This document shows, piece after piece, positions 44,473 to 46,416 of a stretch of DNA of 46,416 bases; within the stretch, counting starts at the first letter, position 1; the number at the start of each line of letters is the position of its first letter. The stretch comes from Bacteroidia bacterium (lineage in GTDB: Bacteria; Bacteroidota; Bacteroidia; Bacteroidales; Marinilabiliaceae). Where the stretch lies: assembly GCA_030526155.1 (NCBI GenBank), contig JAUNDI010000018.1, positions 1 to 46,416 on the forward strand, given 5' to 3'. The notes beneath the pieces are model-generated. The model was given only the letters and a program-made list of their open reading frames with translations. It made no database searches and was not told where the DNA came from. The translations under genes and the position numbers were made by a program.

Positions 44473-46395
44473 ATGGATAAATACCTCAAAATTCTAAAGG
44501 AGTACTGGGGCTACGATAGCTTTCGCTCAATACAGGCTGATATCATCCAGTCTATCGGCGAGGGTAGAGATACCCTAGGACTTATGCCAACCGGCGGAGG
44601 TAAATCCATCACTTTCCAAGTGCCTGCAATGTCTATGGAGGGGGTATGTCTCGTCATAACCCCTCTCATCGCTCTCATGCAGGACCAAGTAAATGGCTTG
44701 CTGCGTCGTGGCATACGCGCTGCAGCCATATATTCAGGAATGTCATACAACGAAATGAACATTCTCCTCGATAACGCTATATACGGCCACTGCAAATTCC
44801 TATACGTAGCTCCCGAACGTCTCTCGTCTGAATCTTTCCGTATAAAGCTACGCCAAATGGATGTCTCTCTCCTCGTTATTGACGAGGCTCACTGTATCTC
44901 TCAATGGGGATATGACTTCCGCCCGGCTTACCTGAAAATAACTGATATATTCGAGGACCTATACCCCGAACGCCCCCCTATATTGGCTTTAACAGCTACG
45001 GCTACGCCTAAGGTGGTGGAGGATATAATGACGCGACTGGAATTCCGCTCTCCTAATAGTATGACGGCTAGCTTCGTCCGCCCAAATCTAGCATATATCG
45101 TTCGTGATACCCAAAATAAGGTGGGTGAAGCTATAGGTATGCTCCGCCGTACCACGGGTAGCGCAATAGTATACGTGGGTAAGCGTGCTAGTACTACCGA
45201 ATATGCCAATATCATCAATTCTCAAGGCATCTCTGCTCTCCCATACCACGCTGGTATGAATGCTAAACAAAAGAAGGATTACCAAGAACAATGGACTAAG
45301 GGTAATGTCCGTGTCATGGTATGTACCAATGCGTTCGGTATGGGGATTGATAAGCCTAATGTCCGCCTCGTCATACACATGGATGTCCCTGGCTCTCTAG
45401 AGGCTTACTTCCAAGAGGCTGGCCGCGCCGGGCGTGATGGTAATACAGCTTATGCAGTCCTCCTTAATGCTCCTCGCGATATCTCAATACTCGAACAGAA
45501 GGTCAATAACGCCTTTCCTCCTAAGGAGAAAATCCTAGAGGTATACAACGCCATAGGAAATACTATGGTCATCGGTGTGGGGTCTGGTGAGGGAGTACTC
45601 CAAGAACTAAATCTCGGCCTCCTATGCAAAAACTACCACCTATCTACTCTACAGGTGCACTACTCTCTCCAAATACTCAAAAACGCAGGTTACCTCGAAT
45701 ATGAGGCTGATGCCGATTTCCCACCGCGCGTCATGTTCCTCATGGATGGTGAACCTCTATATAATTTGCGACAGAATAACCCAGATCTCAACATCATCAT
45801 CGAAACACTCCTCCGTAAATACGAGGGGCTATACACTAAATACATCCAAATAGATGAGTACCTAATTGCCAAAATATGCAATATCACTCACCAACAACTA
45901 TACGAACGTATGCTTAAACTTAGCAGAATGGATGTACTCCTCTACAATCCTGCTAAACATATGTCATACGTCTATTGGCTTCAAGACCGCGTAAGCGATA
46001 AGTATCTATACTTACCTAAGGAGGTGTATGCCGACCGCGAGGCTGATCAGCGCTCTCGTGTCTCTAGCGTACGTCAATATCTCGAGAATAACTCAGAATG
46101 CCGCACCTTACAGCTAGTCCGTTACTTCGGACAAACTGCTGCCGAGCCTTGTGGTATGTGCGACGTATGCCGCGCCCAAAACTCCAATAAAGACAATGCT
46201 CTATTAACAAAGGAGCAATTCCAATCTCTCTGCTCTCAAATCATAGAAAGGGTCCAAGCATCTCCCAATATTACCATTACCGCTCTCAAGGATGCTCTTG
46301 ACCCAAACCTCATCCAAAATAATGAGGATAACATAATGCAGGCTCTCCGATATCTCCAAGATTGGTGTATAGGTCAATTTGCAGGATTTTTTTAG
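44473..46395 (+). CDS. recQ: ATP-dependent DNA helicase RecQ
   Basis: A 640-residue superfamily 2, 3'-5' DNA helicase. Q-motif/N-terminus YWGYDSFRSIQADIIQSI; Walker A GLMPTGGGKSITFQ (near 35-48); DEAH box VIDEAHCISQWGYDFRP; motif III ALTATATPKV; motif V NAFGMGIDKPNVRLVIH; motif VI YFQEAGRAGRDG. The zinc subdomain keeps four Cys (SECRTL and CGMCDVC). A winged-helix region follows. A clear HRDC domain is not seen at the C-terminus; instead a helical segment ends RYLQDWCIGQFAGFF. Acts in recombination and replication-fork repair, which fits its company with recX. The gene is complete, with a stop at 46393-46395. Confidence 0.93.
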   Translation: MDKYLKILKEYWGYDSFRSIQADIIQSIGEGRDTLGLMPTGGGKSITFQVPAMSMEGVCLVITPLIALMQDQVNGLLRRGIRAAAIYSGMSYNEMNILLDNAIYGHCKFLYVAPERLSSESFRIKLRQMDVSLLVIDEAHCISQWGYDFRPAYLKITDIFEDLYPERPPILALTATATPKVVEDIMTRLEFRSPNSMTASFVRPNLAYIVRDTQNKVGEAIGMLRRTTGSAIVYVGKRASTTEYANIINSQGISALPYHAGMNAKQKKDYQEQWTKGNVRVMVCTNAFGMGIDKPNVRLVIHMDVPGSLEAYFQEAGRAGRDGNTAYAVLLNAPRDISILEQKVNNAFPPKEKILEVYNAIGNTMVIGVGSGEGVLQELNLGLLCKNYHLSTLQVHYSLQILKNAGYLEYEADADFPPRVMFLMDGEPLYNLRQNNPDLNIIIETLLRKYEGLYTKYIQIDEYLIAKICNITHQQLYERMLKLSRMDVLLYNPAKHMSYVYWLQDRVSDKYLYLPKEVYADREADQRSRVSSVRQYLENNSECRTLQLVRYFGQTAAEPCGMCDVCRAQNSNKDNALLTKEQFQSLCSQIIERVQASPNITITALKDALDPNLIQNNEDNIMQALRYLQDWCIGQFAGFF

Positions 46396-46400
46396 TAAGT

Positions 46401-46416
46401 ATGTCTCAATGGGTCA
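46401..46416 (+). CDS. Possible start of a further gene, cut by the window edge
   Basis: Five bases after the recQ stop an ATG opens MSQWV and runs off the end. The close spacing matches the rest of this operon, but five codons are too few to identify anything. Confidence 0.25.

Noticed and set aside
1-46416. tRNA genes, CRISPR arrays, insertion sequences, prophage or integrase genes
   Set aside because: Looked for by eye on both strands; no cloverleaf-type sequences, regularly spaced repeats, transposase motifs or terminal inverted repeats were recognised.

Overview
The window looks like chromosomal DNA of an uncultured Bacteroidales bacterium, probably from a gut-type habitat. Evidence: TAnnTTTG (-7) promoter boxes with an upstream TTG, typical of the Bacteroidetes primary sigma factor; two carboxypeptidase-regulatory-domain TonB-linked barrels; PorP/SprF and C-terminal type IX secretion (T9SS) sorting domains; DUF4374 and DUF4465 lipoproteins; a MurF-alanine racemase fusion; and an archaeal-type prolyl-tRNA synthetase. 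No tRNA, rRNA, CRISPR array, insertion sequence or phage gene was seen.

Layout. 1-3.1 kb (minus): a TonB-linked outer-membrane barrel with a Met/His/Pro tail. 3.2-8.25 kb (minus): a four-gene T9SS-related unit: a type B sorted secreted protein, a PorP/SprF barrel, a PD40-propeller/PKD protein and an unknown secreted protein. 8.3-9.2 kb: a small glycosyltransferase, possibly translated from a leaderless mRNA. 9.2-14.0 kb: a cobalamin-riboswitch operon (BtuB receptor, BtuG-like propeller lipoprotein with an extra beta-sandwich domain, DUF4465 lipoprotein). 14.0-19.5 kb: a secreted CotH-kinase-like protein, a low-molecular-weight tyrosine phosphatase and a GH95 alpha-fucosidase, closed by a terminator. 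19.6-23.2 kb: a methyl-accepting chemotaxis protein and proS. 23.2-23.6 kb: a DUF486 membrane protein. 23.6-24.16 kb: a gene-poor stretch with signs of a short minus-strand transcript. 24.16-31.9 kb: a 2574-residue subtilisin-like protease carrying a type A T9SS signal. 32.0-36.7 kb: a TonB receptor / DUF4374 lipoprotein / PepSY-TM operon resembling the XusABC xenosiderophore system. 36.9-39.2 kb (minus): coiled-coil lipoprotein, rsmI and an unknown conserved protein. 39.3-46.4 kb (plus): tdk, murF-alr, recX, a COG2509 flavoprotein and recQ, very tightly packed.

Functional picture. Much of the window concerns the cell surface: two nutrient capture systems (cobalamin and probably ferric siderophore), T9SS cargo of both sorting types, and host-glycan trimming (GH95). 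The most unusual structural signals are (i) two strong promoters facing each other between the rsmI-side operon and the tdk operon, which would make 5' ends antisense to each other; (ii) an orphan minus-strand promoter-like box, mini-ORF and terminator at 23.62-23.79 kb; (iii) a chemoreceptor with no che genes nearby; and (iv) the T9SS type B module with two poorly understood partners. All functional statements come from reading sequence motifs; no database search was run.
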